From Minisyncoccota bacterium (GTDB lineage Bacteria; Patescibacteriota; Minisyncoccia; Phycocordibacterales; UBA12079), in the NCBI GenBank assembly GCA_023129575.1, contig JAGMBS010000005.1, positions 1-51,395 of the forward strand: a stretch of 51,395 bases of DNA, given 5' to 3'. Shown here piece after piece: positions 26,635-35,588 of the stretch (position 1 is its first letter; each line of letters opens with the position of its first letter). The position numbers and the translations under genes were made by a program. Below the pieces are notes generated by a model. That model saw only the letters and a list, made by a program, of their open reading frames with translations, was not told where the DNA came from and made no database searches.

Positions 26635-28164
26635 TTATCGTGCGTATTCAATCGCGCGGGATTCTCGGATAACATTTACTTTGATTTCCCCCGGGTATTT
26701 GAGATCTTTTTCTATTTTGAGCGCGATGTCGCGCGCCAATTTTTTGGCTTCCAAATCAGAAATACGCTCCGGTTGGACCAAAATTCTTATCTCCCGGCCG
26801 GCTTGGACGGCGTAGGTCTTATCAACTCCCTCAAAAGCGTTGGCGATTTCTTCCAGTTCTTTTAGCCGTTTGAGGTAATTTTCAACGGTATCTCGGCGGG
26901 CGCCCGGGCGGCTGCCGGAAATCGCGTCCGCCACTTGAACAATGACCGACTCCACCGTTTCGTAAGGATATTCTTCATGGTGCGCTTGCATCGCCTTGAT
27001 GATTTTTTCATCGGCGCCGAATTTTTGCAAAATTCGGCGGCCAATTTCAACATGGGTGCCTTGGATTTCGTGATCCACAGCTTTGCCGATGTCATGCAAA
27101 AGCGCGCCGGCTTTTGCCACCGCCACATCGGCGCCCAGTTCTTCCGCCATCATTCCGGCGATATGGGACATCTCAATGGAATGCTGCAAGACATTTTGCC
27201 CGTAACTGGTTCGAAAATACAGCCGTCCCAGAATGGAGACGATGCGAGGGTCAAGATTTAATATCCCACACTCATAAACGGCTTGCTCACCTTTTTTCTT
27301 GATGGTTTTATTAATTTCCGTTTTGGCTTTTTCCACAAATTCCTCAATGCGGGTCGGTTGAATGCGCCCGTCAATAATCAAATTTTCCAAAGCGACTCGG
27401 GCGATTTGCCGGCGGATAGGGTCAAAAGAGGAAATGGTAATAGCTCCCGGAGTATCATCCACAATCACTTCCGTTCCGGAAGTTCTTTCAAAAGCGCGAA
27501 TGTTTTTGCCTTCTTTCCCGATGATTTTCCCTTTAATATCGTCCGAGGGGATATTAACCACAGTTGAGAGAACATCGCTCGCTACGGAATTGCCCATTCG
27601 GTGAATAGCGGTGATTAAAATATCTTGCGCTTTTTTCTCCAATTTTTCCTCGCCGCTTTGTTCCAGTTTTTGCATTCTGACAGCCAAATCTTCCGTATGA
27701 TTTTTTTCCATGGTTTGGAGAAGTTTTTCCAAGGCCTCTTCCTCGTTAAGTTTGGCTGTTTTTTCCAAAGTTTTTTGTTCTTGTTCTTTCAATTTTTCCA
27801 CTTCATTTCGGACTTGTTCAACTTTACCGATTTTATCCTCAAGTTTTTTCGTTTCGCCGCCTATTTCCAATTGCCGTTTGTCCAAAAAATCCTCTTTTTT
27901 AATCAATCGTTCTTCCTTTTGACCGGCCTGTTTTTCTTTTTCTTTTTTCTCTTTTTCCGCTTCTTGGATAATCGTGGACGCTTTATTTCCGGCTTTTGAA
28001 ATAATGGTTTCGGCGTTCTTTTGCGCGTCCAAAATCATTTTTTTCACTTTTAATTCAATGGAACCCTTTTTCCCGAAGGTAAGGGCCCATCTTAAAAAAT
28101 ATCCAAAAGCTATTCCTCCCAAGCAAAATACGCCCAAGAGAAACGCGACAGTTTGCAGAGACAT
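26635..28164 (-). CDS. rny: ribonuclease Y
   Basis: N-terminal TM plus coiled coil, KH (GKIIGKEGKNIRAFERTSGTEVIVDDTPGAI), HD (GALLHDIGKAVDHE). Confidence 0.96.
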   Translation of the reverse strand: MSLQTVAFLLGVFCLGGIAFGYFLRWALTFGKKGSIELKVKKMILDAQKNAETIISKAGNKASTIIQEAEKEKKEKEKQAGQKEERLIKKEDFLDKRQLEIGGETKKLEDKIGKVEQVRNEVEKLKEQEQKTLEKTAKLNEEEALEKLLQTMEKNHTEDLAVRMQKLEQSGEEKLEKKAQDILITAIHRMGNSVASDVLSTVVNIPSDDIKGKIIGKEGKNIRAFERTSGTEVIVDDTPGAITISSFDPIRRQIARVALENLIIDGRIQPTRIEEFVEKAKTEINKTIKKKGEQAVYECGILNLDPRIVSILGRLYFRTSYGQNVLQHSIEMSHIAGMMAEELGADVAVAKAGALLHDIGKAVDHEIQGTHVEIGRRILQKFGADEKIIKAMQAHHEEYPYETVESVIVQVADAISGSRPGARRDTVENYLKRLKELEEIANAFEGVDKTYAVQAGREIRILVQPERISDLEAKKLARDIALKIEKDLKYPGEIKVNVIRESRAIEYAR

Positions 28165-28359
28165 ATTATTAAAATCCTATCTTTATATAGATTTGAAAGA
28201 AAATATATGCGATTTTAGCCCCAGATTAAGTTTAATATCCATAAATTTCATCTACTTCAGACGGATTTGGTGTTAATTCTAAATTTCCGTTTCATTCTAA
28301 CTTATTTTGCGATGAAAGTCCAATAAAACGGAATTAAGAATTATGATTTAAGAAAAAGA

Positions 28360-28384
28360 CGGATTTTGGCTCCGCCAAAATCCG
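28360..28384. repeat. palindrome family F copy (CGGATTTTGGC-TCC-GCCAAAATCCG)
   Basis: 11-bp perfect arms. Confidence 0.85.
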
Positions 28385-28409
28385 CCCAAAATATGTTTTT
28401 TGGGGTTAT

Positions 28410-28454
28410 TCACACAAATTGGCGGTAGATTTTATGTGAATAGTGGTATAATTA
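28410..28454 (+). promoter_or_regulatory. murI promoter-containing direct repeat, copy 1
   Basis: TCACACAAATTGGCGGTAGATTTTATGTGAATAGTGGTATAATTA; 40/45 match to 29292-29336; TATAAT 28447-28452. Confidence 0.7.
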
Positions 28455-28461
28455 TCGAAAT

Positions 28462-29268
28462 ATGATAGGTGTTTTTGATTCAGGGTTGGGCGGGTTGACG
28501 ATTCTAAAACAATTTTTGGCGTTTTTGCCGGAGTATAATTATCTTTATTTAGGCGATAATTTGAGAGCCCCTTACGGCAACAAATCACAAAAAGCTATTT
28601 ATAATAACACAAGGCAGGCGGTTGAATTTTTATTTAAAAATAACTGCGAACTGATTATTGTTGCCTGTAATACCGCTTCCGCCCGGGCCTTAAGAAAAAT
28701 TCAGAGGGAATGGCTGCCGAAAAATAATTCTGCGGGAAAGGTTTTGGGAGTAATCACGCCGGTTGTGGAAAAAGCGGCGAAAATCAATCGGGGCAATCGG
28801 ATTGGAGTAATTGGCACCGAAGCCACGATTAGTTCGGGCGCTTACGAAAAAGAATTATCCAAGTTTGGGAGAAATTTAAAAGTTTATAATCAAAAATGTC
28901 CCCGACTTGTTTCTTTGGTTGAAGAGGGAAGAATTAACGGGGCGGAAACAAAAATTATTTTAAAAAAATATCTGCAACCTTTGAAAGACAAAAAAATTGA
29001 TACGCTGATTTTAGCTTGCACCCATTATCCTTTTTTGATTGCTGAAATAGAAAAAATTATGGGAAAAAATTGCCAAATTTTAAATCCGCCCGAGATAGTG
29101 GCCGGCAGATTAAAAGATTATTTAGGGAGACATTTTGAAATTGAAAATAAATTGGGAAAAGCCGGCAAAAGAATTTATCATAGCACCGGCGATTTTCAAA
29201 AATTTAAACAATTTGGCGAAAAGTTTTTAGGGGAAACGATTAAAATCGGGGGACAAATTGAATTATAA
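28462..29268 (+). CDS. murI: glutamate racemase
   Basis: IGVFDSGLGGLTILKQF, DNLRAPYGNKS, IVACNTASA, LILACTHYPFLI. Confidence 0.95.
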   Translation: MIGVFDSGLGGLTILKQFLAFLPEYNYLYLGDNLRAPYGNKSQKAIYNNTRQAVEFLFKNNCELIIVACNTASARALRKIQREWLPKNNSAGKVLGVITPVVEKAAKINRGNRIGVIGTEATISSGAYEKELSKFGRNLKVYNQKCPRLVSLVEEGRINGAETKIILKKYLQPLKDKKIDTLILACTHYPFLIAEIEKIMGKNCQILNPPEIVAGRLKDYLGRHFEIENKLGKAGKRIYHSTGDFQKFKQFGEKFLGETIKIGGQIEL

Positions 29269-29291
29269 TAAAAGTGTTTTTTGTGTCTATA

Positions 29292-29336
29292 TCACGCAAA
29301 TTGAAGGTAGATTTTATGTGAATAGTGATATAATTG
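29292..29336 (+). promoter_or_regulatory. promoter-containing direct repeat, copy 2, downstream of murI
   Basis: TCACGCAAATTGAAGGTAGATTTTATGTGAATAGTGATATAATTG; followed at once by a hairpin. Confidence 0.55.
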
Positions 29337-29347
29337 TAAAAAAAAGA

Positions 29348-29392
29348 AAAACCGATAATTGCAAATTTGGATAATTTACAATTATCGGTTTT
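29348..29392. terminator. hairpin/terminator
   Basis: AAAACCGATAATTG-loop-CAATTATCGGTTTT, 14-bp perfect arms. Confidence 0.75.
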
Positions 29393-29412
29393 AGTATTCG
29401 TAAAAAAGAACA

Positions 29413-30237
29413 TCAAGTTGACAAGCGTAGAACGCGTTTGGAAACAACTTCATAATTCGCTACTCCAATTACCGCTCCGAGTAATCCACCGCAAACGCAC
29501 AGCCCGATTTTTTCCCAGATAGTCACTGACGGAGAAATAAGCCAGATATATGCTACAGCTCCGCCAATAGCCCCATCAATCGCGCAAAGCAATCGTTTGT
29601 TGGAATGAATTAGAATGAAAAGATTTTTCAGGAAACGGCCGGAAAAACAGATTGCCCGGTATATTCCTATGGCTATCCATTTCCACATTGTCCAGAAAAA
29701 AAACAGAGTAATCCCGAAAATTCCTTTAGTCACCCAACGAAAGAAATCACGATAAGTTATGGGTTGCCATGTTTCTCCCGCTTCAACTTGATAACGCTCT
29801 AGAAGTAGATCAGTTTTATATCTTTGCTTTGTTCCAATCTCCACAAGAAGAGAAACGATAATCAAAAAAAACACAACATCCAACATCATAGTGACAGCAA
29901 AACAACTGGTCAGATCAGACTTTGGAAAAAGACGGTAGAAAAACAAGAAAATCAGAACAAAGCAAACTACTGCTGAATGCCAAACCGGATGCGACTTTGT
30001 AAAACATTCTTTGAACAAATGTTTTACAATTTCCCATACCGCGCCACTGCCTTCTTTTGCTAATTTCCAAGCTCTTGGAATTGCCTGTAATACTTCGCGG
30101 AACTCATAAGCGAGGTATCCACCGGCAGAACCGGCTATCAATCCGAGCCACCAAAACATTGGATTTACCGCCACGGCAACTGCCGCGCAAATAAATCCGC
30201 CAATAAAACACGCTGTCGCAATTTTTTTCGTTTCCAT
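29413..30237 (-). CDS. hypothetical multi-pass membrane protein
   Basis: several hydrophobic segments; GGAGAGGGG Shine-Dalgarno before ATG. Confidence 0.7.
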   Translation of the reverse strand: METKKIATACFIGGFICAAVAVAVNPMFWWLGLIAGSAGGYLAYEFREVLQAIPRAWKLAKEGSGAVWEIVKHLFKECFTKSHPVWHSAVVCFVLIFLFFYRLFPKSDLTSCFAVTMMLDVVFFLIIVSLLVEIGTKQRYKTDLLLERYQVEAGETWQPITYRDFFRWVTKGIFGITLFFFWTMWKWIAIGIYRAICFSGRFLKNLFILIHSNKRLLCAIDGAIGGAVAYIWLISPSVTIWEKIGLCVCGGLLGAVIGVANYEVVSKRVLRLST

Positions 30238-30483
30238 AACCCCTCTCCTTTTCAGTTTTATATAAAATTGTCAAAAGATTTTCTTCAAAATTAAAGAAAA
30301 CCCAAACTTTATCTAAATAGGATTATACATTAATTGTTTTGTTTGTCAAATTTTTGAGTGAGAGAAAAACAGGGTCAGCCATCAGTTATTGTTTTTTTAG
30401 ATTTTGGTTCATGAGTTGGCGGAGGATTTATTTATCCACTTTTTACTGTTTTTTAATATCATTTTTTGTTATAATCAAATCAA

Positions 30484-30951
30484 ATGACTAAGAAAACAAC
30501 TTATACTGCCGGCAATGTCGCGAAGTATTTTATTTATCTTGCTTCACAAGAATTTGTCGGAGACGATAAAGAGCGCGAGGGGATAACAAATCTTAAATTG
30601 CAAAAGATTTTGTATTTTGCGCAGGCGTATTATCTCGCGAAACTCGGCAGACCGCTGTTTTCCGACAACATTGAGGCGTGGGAATATGGTCCGGTGGTGC
30701 CTGTCGTGTATAGAAAATATAAAATAAACAAAAGCAATCCAATCATAGACGAAAAAGATAAATCTTCTCTTTCTGTTGAGGATAAAAAAATTGTCCGAAA
30801 AATATGGGATTCTTTTGGGGGATATTCCACCAGTCGGTTAGTTGATATTACACACGCTCACACTCCCTGGAGAGAGGCAAATAAATCGACTTCTCAAATT
30901 ATTCATCATAAAACAATAAGAGAATATTACGCTCCGTTGCTAAATAAATAG
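30484..30951 (+). CDS. Panacea-domain (DUF4065/SocA-like) antitoxin
   Basis: TAGNVAKYFIYLA...ITNLKLQKILYFAQAYYLAKLGRPLFSDNIEAWEYGPVVPVVYRKYK. Confidence 0.9.
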   Translation: MTKKTTYTAGNVAKYFIYLASQEFVGDDKEREGITNLKLQKILYFAQAYYLAKLGRPLFSDNIEAWEYGPVVPVVYRKYKINKSNPIIDEKDKSSLSVEDKKIVRKIWDSFGGYSTSRLVDITHAHTPWREANKSTSQIIHHKTIREYYAPLLNK

Positions 30952-30964
30952 GCAAGGAAACGAT

Positions 30965-31369
30965 TTGCTTATGAATGCATTTGAAACTCCGAGCAAATTT
31001 GATCTTAAACATACCGAATCCAAGGTATGTTTTTCTATATGTGATTGTTCTTTGGATAAAAAATATTCTTTTTACGGTTTAAGTCGCGAGCAAGCCACAA
31101 AATTTTTAAAAAGATTGCAACATATAGAAAAACTTACATGGGGACAATTTATGAGTTTGCTTCGTGGCAAGGGGGCAACTAAGGAAAAAAGAAATAGTGG
31201 TAATTTTGATTTAATTCATAATGAAAATACTTCTGAAAGAATGCTGATGGAACAATATTATTTTCATTTTCGCATAGAACAAATAGGGCTGTTTCGTATT
31301 TTTGGATACCAAAGAGACCAATTTTTTTGTATCACGCATATTGATCCGAGCGGAAAAATAAATCATTAA
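30965..31369 (+). CDS. putative Panacea-associated toxin
   Basis: ORF 13 nt downstream of the Panacea gene; C-terminal FRIFGYQRDQFFCITHIDPSGKINH. Confidence 0.65.
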   Translation: MLMNAFETPSKFDLKHTESKVCFSICDCSLDKKYSFYGLSREQATKFLKRLQHIEKLTWGQFMSLLRGKGATKEKRNSGNFDLIHNENTSERMLMEQYYFHFRIEQIGLFRIFGYQRDQFFCITHIDPSGKINH

Positions 31370-31447
31370 ATGTAGTACGAATAGCACGCGCAAATTTGTT
31401 TTTTTGCGTCTCACCTTTTGAGTTGAATTAATTTCGGATTACAAAAA

Positions 31448-31486
31448 AAAGACGGGTTTTGCTTTGCAAAACCCGTCTTTTTTTGA
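31448..31486. terminator. bidirectional terminator
   Basis: AAAGACGGGTTTTGC-TTT-GCAAAACCCGTCTTT with flanking A/T runs. Confidence 0.88.
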
Positions 31487-31514
31487 ACGGCTCGACAGCT
31501 TGAGCCATTCGTTT

Positions 31515-32096
31515 TTATTTCTTAGGTTGCAAGATTTTGTCGATGATGCCGTATTTTTTGGCGTCGTCGGCGGTCATATAATAATCGCGGTCCACATCTT
31601 TTTGAATTTGGCTGATCGGTTTGCCGGTATTGTCAGCTAAAATTTTGTTCATTAATTCCCGTTGTTTGATAATGTGCCTGGCGGAGATTTCAATGTCAGT
31701 GGCTTGTCCCTGAACTCCGCCCAGCGGTTGGTGAATCATAACTTCAGCGTTTGGCAAAGCGAATCTTTTTCCTTTTTTGCCAACTGACAAAAGAATAGAC
31801 GCCATCGAGGCGGCCACCCCGACGCAAATGGTGGAAACATCCGGTTTGATATGTTTGATAGTGTCGTAAAGAGCCAAGCCGGCGCTGACATAGCCCCCGG
31901 GGGAATTGATATAAAGAGAAATATCTTTTTTGGGGTCTTCTGATTCAAGAAAAAGAAGCTGCGCGACAATGGTGTTGGCAACCTGGTCGTCAATCGGCCC
32001 GCCTAAAAAGATAATTCTTTCTTTTAAGAGGCGAGAGTAAATATCATACGCTCGTTCGCCGAATTGTGATTTTTCTATAACGGTTGGAATTAACAT
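31515..32096 (-). CDS. clpP: ATP-dependent Clp protease proteolytic subunit
   Basis: [69 protein letters not shown]. Confidence 0.97.
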   Translation of the reverse strand: MLIPTVIEKSQFGERAYDIYSRLLKERIIFLGGPIDDQVANTIVAQLLFLESEDPKKDISLYINSPGGYVSAGLALYDTIKHIKPDVSTICVGVAASMASILLSVGKKGKRFALPNAEVMIHQPLGGVQGQATDIEISARHIIKQRELMNKILADNTGKPISQIQKDVDRDYYMTADDAKKYGIIDKILQPKK

Positions 32097-32303
32097 AAAT
32101 ATGTATTAAGTATTAAGTATTATGTATTAAAACATAAAATTGCGGGGAAAACAATGTTATGTTTTTTTGCAATGTCAAATTATTTCAAAATCCAAAGTAC
32201 TCCAAATAAAGTTCAAATGTCAAAATTCAAACGCTAAAATTTTGACATTTGATTTTTGAATTTGATTTGGAATAATTTGGAATACTTTGATATTTGAAAT
32301 TAT

Positions 32304-33356
32304 TTAAGCTTTTTCTAAAAGCTTAAATACTTCCTGATTTGACAAAACCATCTCCACATAGGGCCGGATATTTTCCTCTTTAATTTGTTCATTTTGATTG
32401 GGGACTTTTCGGTGTTGTTCCAAGATTGCCGCCACATTTTTTTTGATTTCTTCCTCGGTCGGCTTTATTTTTTCCTCTTTGATAATTTTGTCCAAAATCA
32501 TTTGGATTTTAGCGCGTTTTTCCGCTTCGGGAGCAAGTTCTTTTCGCAAATCCTCCTCGGTTTTTTTAAGATGTTCCAGATATTTATCAAATTTCAGCCC
32601 CATTCGGGAAATATCGTTTTTGACCTGAGCGAACATTCTTTCCGTTTCAGTGGCGATAATAATTTCCGGCAAGACAATTTTTGTTTCCGCCAAAAGGCCG
32701 TCTATAATTCGCGCTCTTTTGTTTTCGCGCGCGCGCTGTTCTTTTTTCTGTTTGATATTTTCCCTGATTTTATTTTTGAAGTCGGCGACATTTTTGAAAG
32801 CGCCCATTTTTTTAACAAATTCGTCCGTCAATTCCGGTAATTTCGGCGTATCTGTTTTTTCACCGCCTTTTTTAATCTGGGGAGCTTCAACCTTCCCAGA
32901 TTTTGTTCTTTGAATTTGTGCGATAGCGTCCGCGACTTCTTTGTCAAGAACTTCAATTTTTTCTTGTTTTTCGCCGTTAATTTTTTGGGCGATTTTTTTG
33001 TAATCAGGCAAAAGGCATTCCGGCAGAACGGCGGTTTTAATTTTGAATTCCACGGGATTGCCGGGCGCCATTTTGGTAATGGTAATTTGGGGCCGGCCGA
33101 TGGCGTCAATTTTATTTTTTAAAATCAGGACGGGATAAATGTCGGACAAGGCCATTTCCGCCGTCTCGTTCAAGAAAGGCATTTCTCCGATTTTAGCGAG
33201 CAAAATATTTTCCGGAATATGCCCTTTCCTAAATCCGTCTATAGCAATTTCAGCTCCCAATTTTTTCAGCGCTCTTTCTTTATATTTATTCAGTTCTTCC
33301 ACCGAAATTGAGGATTCAATCTCCACCATAGATTTTTCCAGTTTTGTTATTTTCAT
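32304..33356 (-). CDS. tig: trigger factor-like peptidyl-prolyl isomerase/chaperone
   Basis: ISVEELNKYKERALKKLGAEIAIDGFRKGHIPENIL; trigger factor C-terminal helical domain. Confidence 0.88.
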   Translation of the reverse strand: MKITKLEKSMVEIESSISVEELNKYKERALKKLGAEIAIDGFRKGHIPENILLAKIGEMPFLNETAEMALSDIYPVLILKNKIDAIGRPQITITKMAPGNPVEFKIKTAVLPECLLPDYKKIAQKINGEKQEKIEVLDKEVADAIAQIQRTKSGKVEAPQIKKGGEKTDTPKLPELTDEFVKKMGAFKNVADFKNKIRENIKQKKEQRARENKRARIIDGLLAETKIVLPEIIIATETERMFAQVKNDISRMGLKFDKYLEHLKKTEEDLRKELAPEAEKRAKIQMILDKIIKEEKIKPTEEEIKKNVAAILEQHRKVPNQNEQIKEENIRPYVEMVLSNQEVFKLLEKA

Positions 33357-33394
33357 AATTAGAGATTGAGAGTTTTAGACGATTAGAAACTAAT

Positions 33395-33427
33395 GAAAAC
33401 CTCCTTATTGGATATAAGGAGGTTTTC
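33395..33427 (-). terminator. terminator-like hairpin
   Basis: GAAAACCTCCTTAT-TGGAT-ATAAGGAGGTTTTC. Confidence 0.7.
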
Positions 33428-33455
33428 AGTATACACTTTTTTGGAGCAATTGCCA

Positions 33456-33785
33456 TTAATCAACCTGATTGGCGTCAATGTCAATCGCGTCAATGTCGGT
33501 CATCTCCAAATCCGCTTCAATGTCGCCGAGTTCATCCGACTCCGAGACATCGCCCAGAGCTTCTGTGGCGGGGTCCGCAATTTCTGCGGCGTCTTCCGCC
33601 GCCGGAACGGCCTCATCCTCAATTTGAGGAGTTATTTTAGAACCCCAAAAATATAAACCGCCTATAATAAGAATCACGATAATAATTATAACACCGACCA
33701 GCGACCCGGTTTGTTTTTTGCCGCTTGTTTCTTCCGGCATATCCGGAGTAGTTTCTTCCACTTCTCCTTGATTTTGTTCATCCAT
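33456..33785 (-). CDS. hypothetical single-pass membrane protein with acidic C-terminus
   Basis: TM VGVIIIIVILIIGGLYFWGS; Asp/Glu-rich tail. Confidence 0.65.
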   Translation of the reverse strand: MDEQNQGEVEETTPDMPEETSGKKQTGSLVGVIIIIVILIIGGLYFWGSKITPQIEDEAVPAAEDAAEIADPATEALGDVSESDELGDIEADLEMTDIDAIDIDANQVD

Positions 33786-33869
33786 AATTTTTTAGGAGCT
33801 TGGCTCCTAATTATTTGTTATTAAATCTGCGGTGACCTGCCTCAGATTATATTTTTGATAATATGATAA

Positions 33870-34748
33870 TTAATCTGCTTGTTCTTCTGTTTCGGGGCTT
33901 TCCTCTTTGTTCTCCTCGTTTTTTAGAACGGCTTCCCGCATCGCTTTGACGCTTTGAACTAATTGAATATGGATATTTCTGATTTCCTTTTTGAGCAAAA
34001 ATGTTTGTTGCCTAAAATCCGCGAATAATTCGCGCGCGTTGGTTTCGGAAGATTCTAAAGCGTCTTTTGTCTCGCTCCGCATCGTTTCCACCTGTCCTTT
34101 GATTGTTTCCAAACTTTCCCCGGCTGATTCTATGGCCAGAGTGGCGGTTGTCATATCAAGGCCTTTTTCCGCCAGTTTGATTATTCTTGTCTCAATTCGG
34201 CCTTTGATTTGACTTTCTCTTTTGAGTAGAGCGTAAAATCTTTGGGAAACATTTTTAACATAATTTCCCATTCTGGCGACAAATGTATTCAAAACCTTTT
34301 TTTGAACTTGAACGCGCTCTTGTCCCAATCCTTTCTTTTCAGCGGCTTCTTTTTTCCTTAATAAATTGCCCTCTTCTTGCATTTGTGTTTTCTTGTTCTT
34401 TCTCTCTGTCTCTCTTTTCATTTCCATTTCTTTTTGCAGTTTGTCTTTGTAAGTCGCGTTTAATGCCGGCGCGGGCTTTTTATCTTGAATGTCTGTCTTA
34501 AAAAATATTCTTTGGTAGCCGCTTTTTATTTTTTCTTTCAGAGACGTGTTCGTTTTGGTTTGAATTGGAAGCGCGGCCGGCTTAGGCGCTTCTACGCTGC
34601 TTTTATAAATTTTGTTTGTTTGTTCAATTTCTTTTACAGGAACAGGTTTTTTAATTTCTTCCGCGGAAACATAATTCACGGCCACGGCGCAAAAACTCAA
34701 AAACAATATTGCGGACACTAAACAGAATCGGAATTTATTTTTGTTCAT
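33870..34748 (-). CDS. hypothetical secreted coiled-coil protein
   Basis: signal-like N-terminus, long charged helical region. Confidence 0.65.
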   Translation of the reverse strand: MNKNKFRFCLVSAILFLSFCAVAVNYVSAEEIKKPVPVKEIEQTNKIYKSSVEAPKPAALPIQTKTNTSLKEKIKSGYQRIFFKTDIQDKKPAPALNATYKDKLQKEMEMKRETERKNKKTQMQEEGNLLRKKEAAEKKGLGQERVQVQKKVLNTFVARMGNYVKNVSQRFYALLKRESQIKGRIETRIIKLAEKGLDMTTATLAIESAGESLETIKGQVETMRSETKDALESSETNARELFADFRQQTFLLKKEIRNIHIQLVQSVKAMREAVLKNEENKEESPETEEQAD

Positions 34749-34848
34749 AATATTTTTTCTAAAATGCTAATTAAAAATACTTTATACTCTTGTTAGATTA
34801 TATAGAAAAACAAAGAAAAAATAAAACAAGGTTGTGGATAAGGCACGA

Positions 34849-35379
34849 TTATTCAGTTTTGTCAAATTTTTCTTTATACATCATAATGCTCTTCGCGAAA
34901 GCGTCTTGCGCCGCTCGCTTATTTTGAAAACCGCGGACAGTCACCTCTTTTTCTTGTATTTTTTTGTAGGTTGAAAAAAAGTGGTGGATTTCTTTGAGCG
35001 TGTGTTTGTTGATGTCTTCCAAATCTTGAACCTCGTCCCAGCGCGGGTCGTCAATCGGAACGGCGATAATTTTATCGTCATTATCGCCCGCATCAATCAT
35101 ATTCATTAAAGCGATCGGCCGGACACGGACAAGAATGCCCGGATTGATAGGGTAAGTGGTTAAAATAATTACATCCAGCGCGTCGCCGTCGTCATAATAA
35201 GTTTGGGGGACAAAACCGTAATCAAAAGGGCAATCCTGGGCGGTGTGATAAACGCGGTCTAAGGCGATTAGACCCGTCTCTTTGTCAATTTCGTATTTGT
35301 TTTTGGAGCCGCGGTTAATTTCAACGATAGTATTTATTATTTCTTTGTTGCCGGGCGCGACATCATGCCATAGGTTCAT
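34849..35379 (-). CDS. ppa: inorganic pyrophosphatase
   Basis: VEINRGSKNKYEIDKETGLIALDRVYHTAQDCPFDYGFVPQTYYDDGDALDVIIL. Confidence 0.96.
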   Translation of the reverse strand: MNLWHDVAPGNKEIINTIVEINRGSKNKYEIDKETGLIALDRVYHTAQDCPFDYGFVPQTYYDDGDALDVIILTTYPINPGILVRVRPIALMNMIDAGDNDDKIIAVPIDDPRWDEVQDLEDINKHTLKEIHHFFSTYKKIQEKEVTVRGFQNKRAAQDAFAKSIMMYKEKFDKTE

Positions 35380-35588
35380 AATTATAATTTAGTTAAATAA
35401 TAATTTTAATTGTTTAAGGAATTTAATCTAAAAACTTAAACATTTTTCAAATAATTATTTCAAAATCCAAGTTATTCCAAATTATTCAAATCAAATCCAA
35501 ATGACAAAATCTAAAATTTTTTTGACATTTAGTTTTTGGATTTCATTTGGAACAATTTAAGCTTTGGGCTTTGAAATTTGCCTACAGT

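Noticed and set aside
26935-27999. Several 60-124 aa plus-strand ORFs antisense to rny
   Set aside because: Codon-bias shadows of rny
30364-30395. Possible extra GGGTCAGCCA repeat box (acagggtcagccatcag)
   Set aside because: Only the first 10 nt match; too short to assign to the composite repeat family
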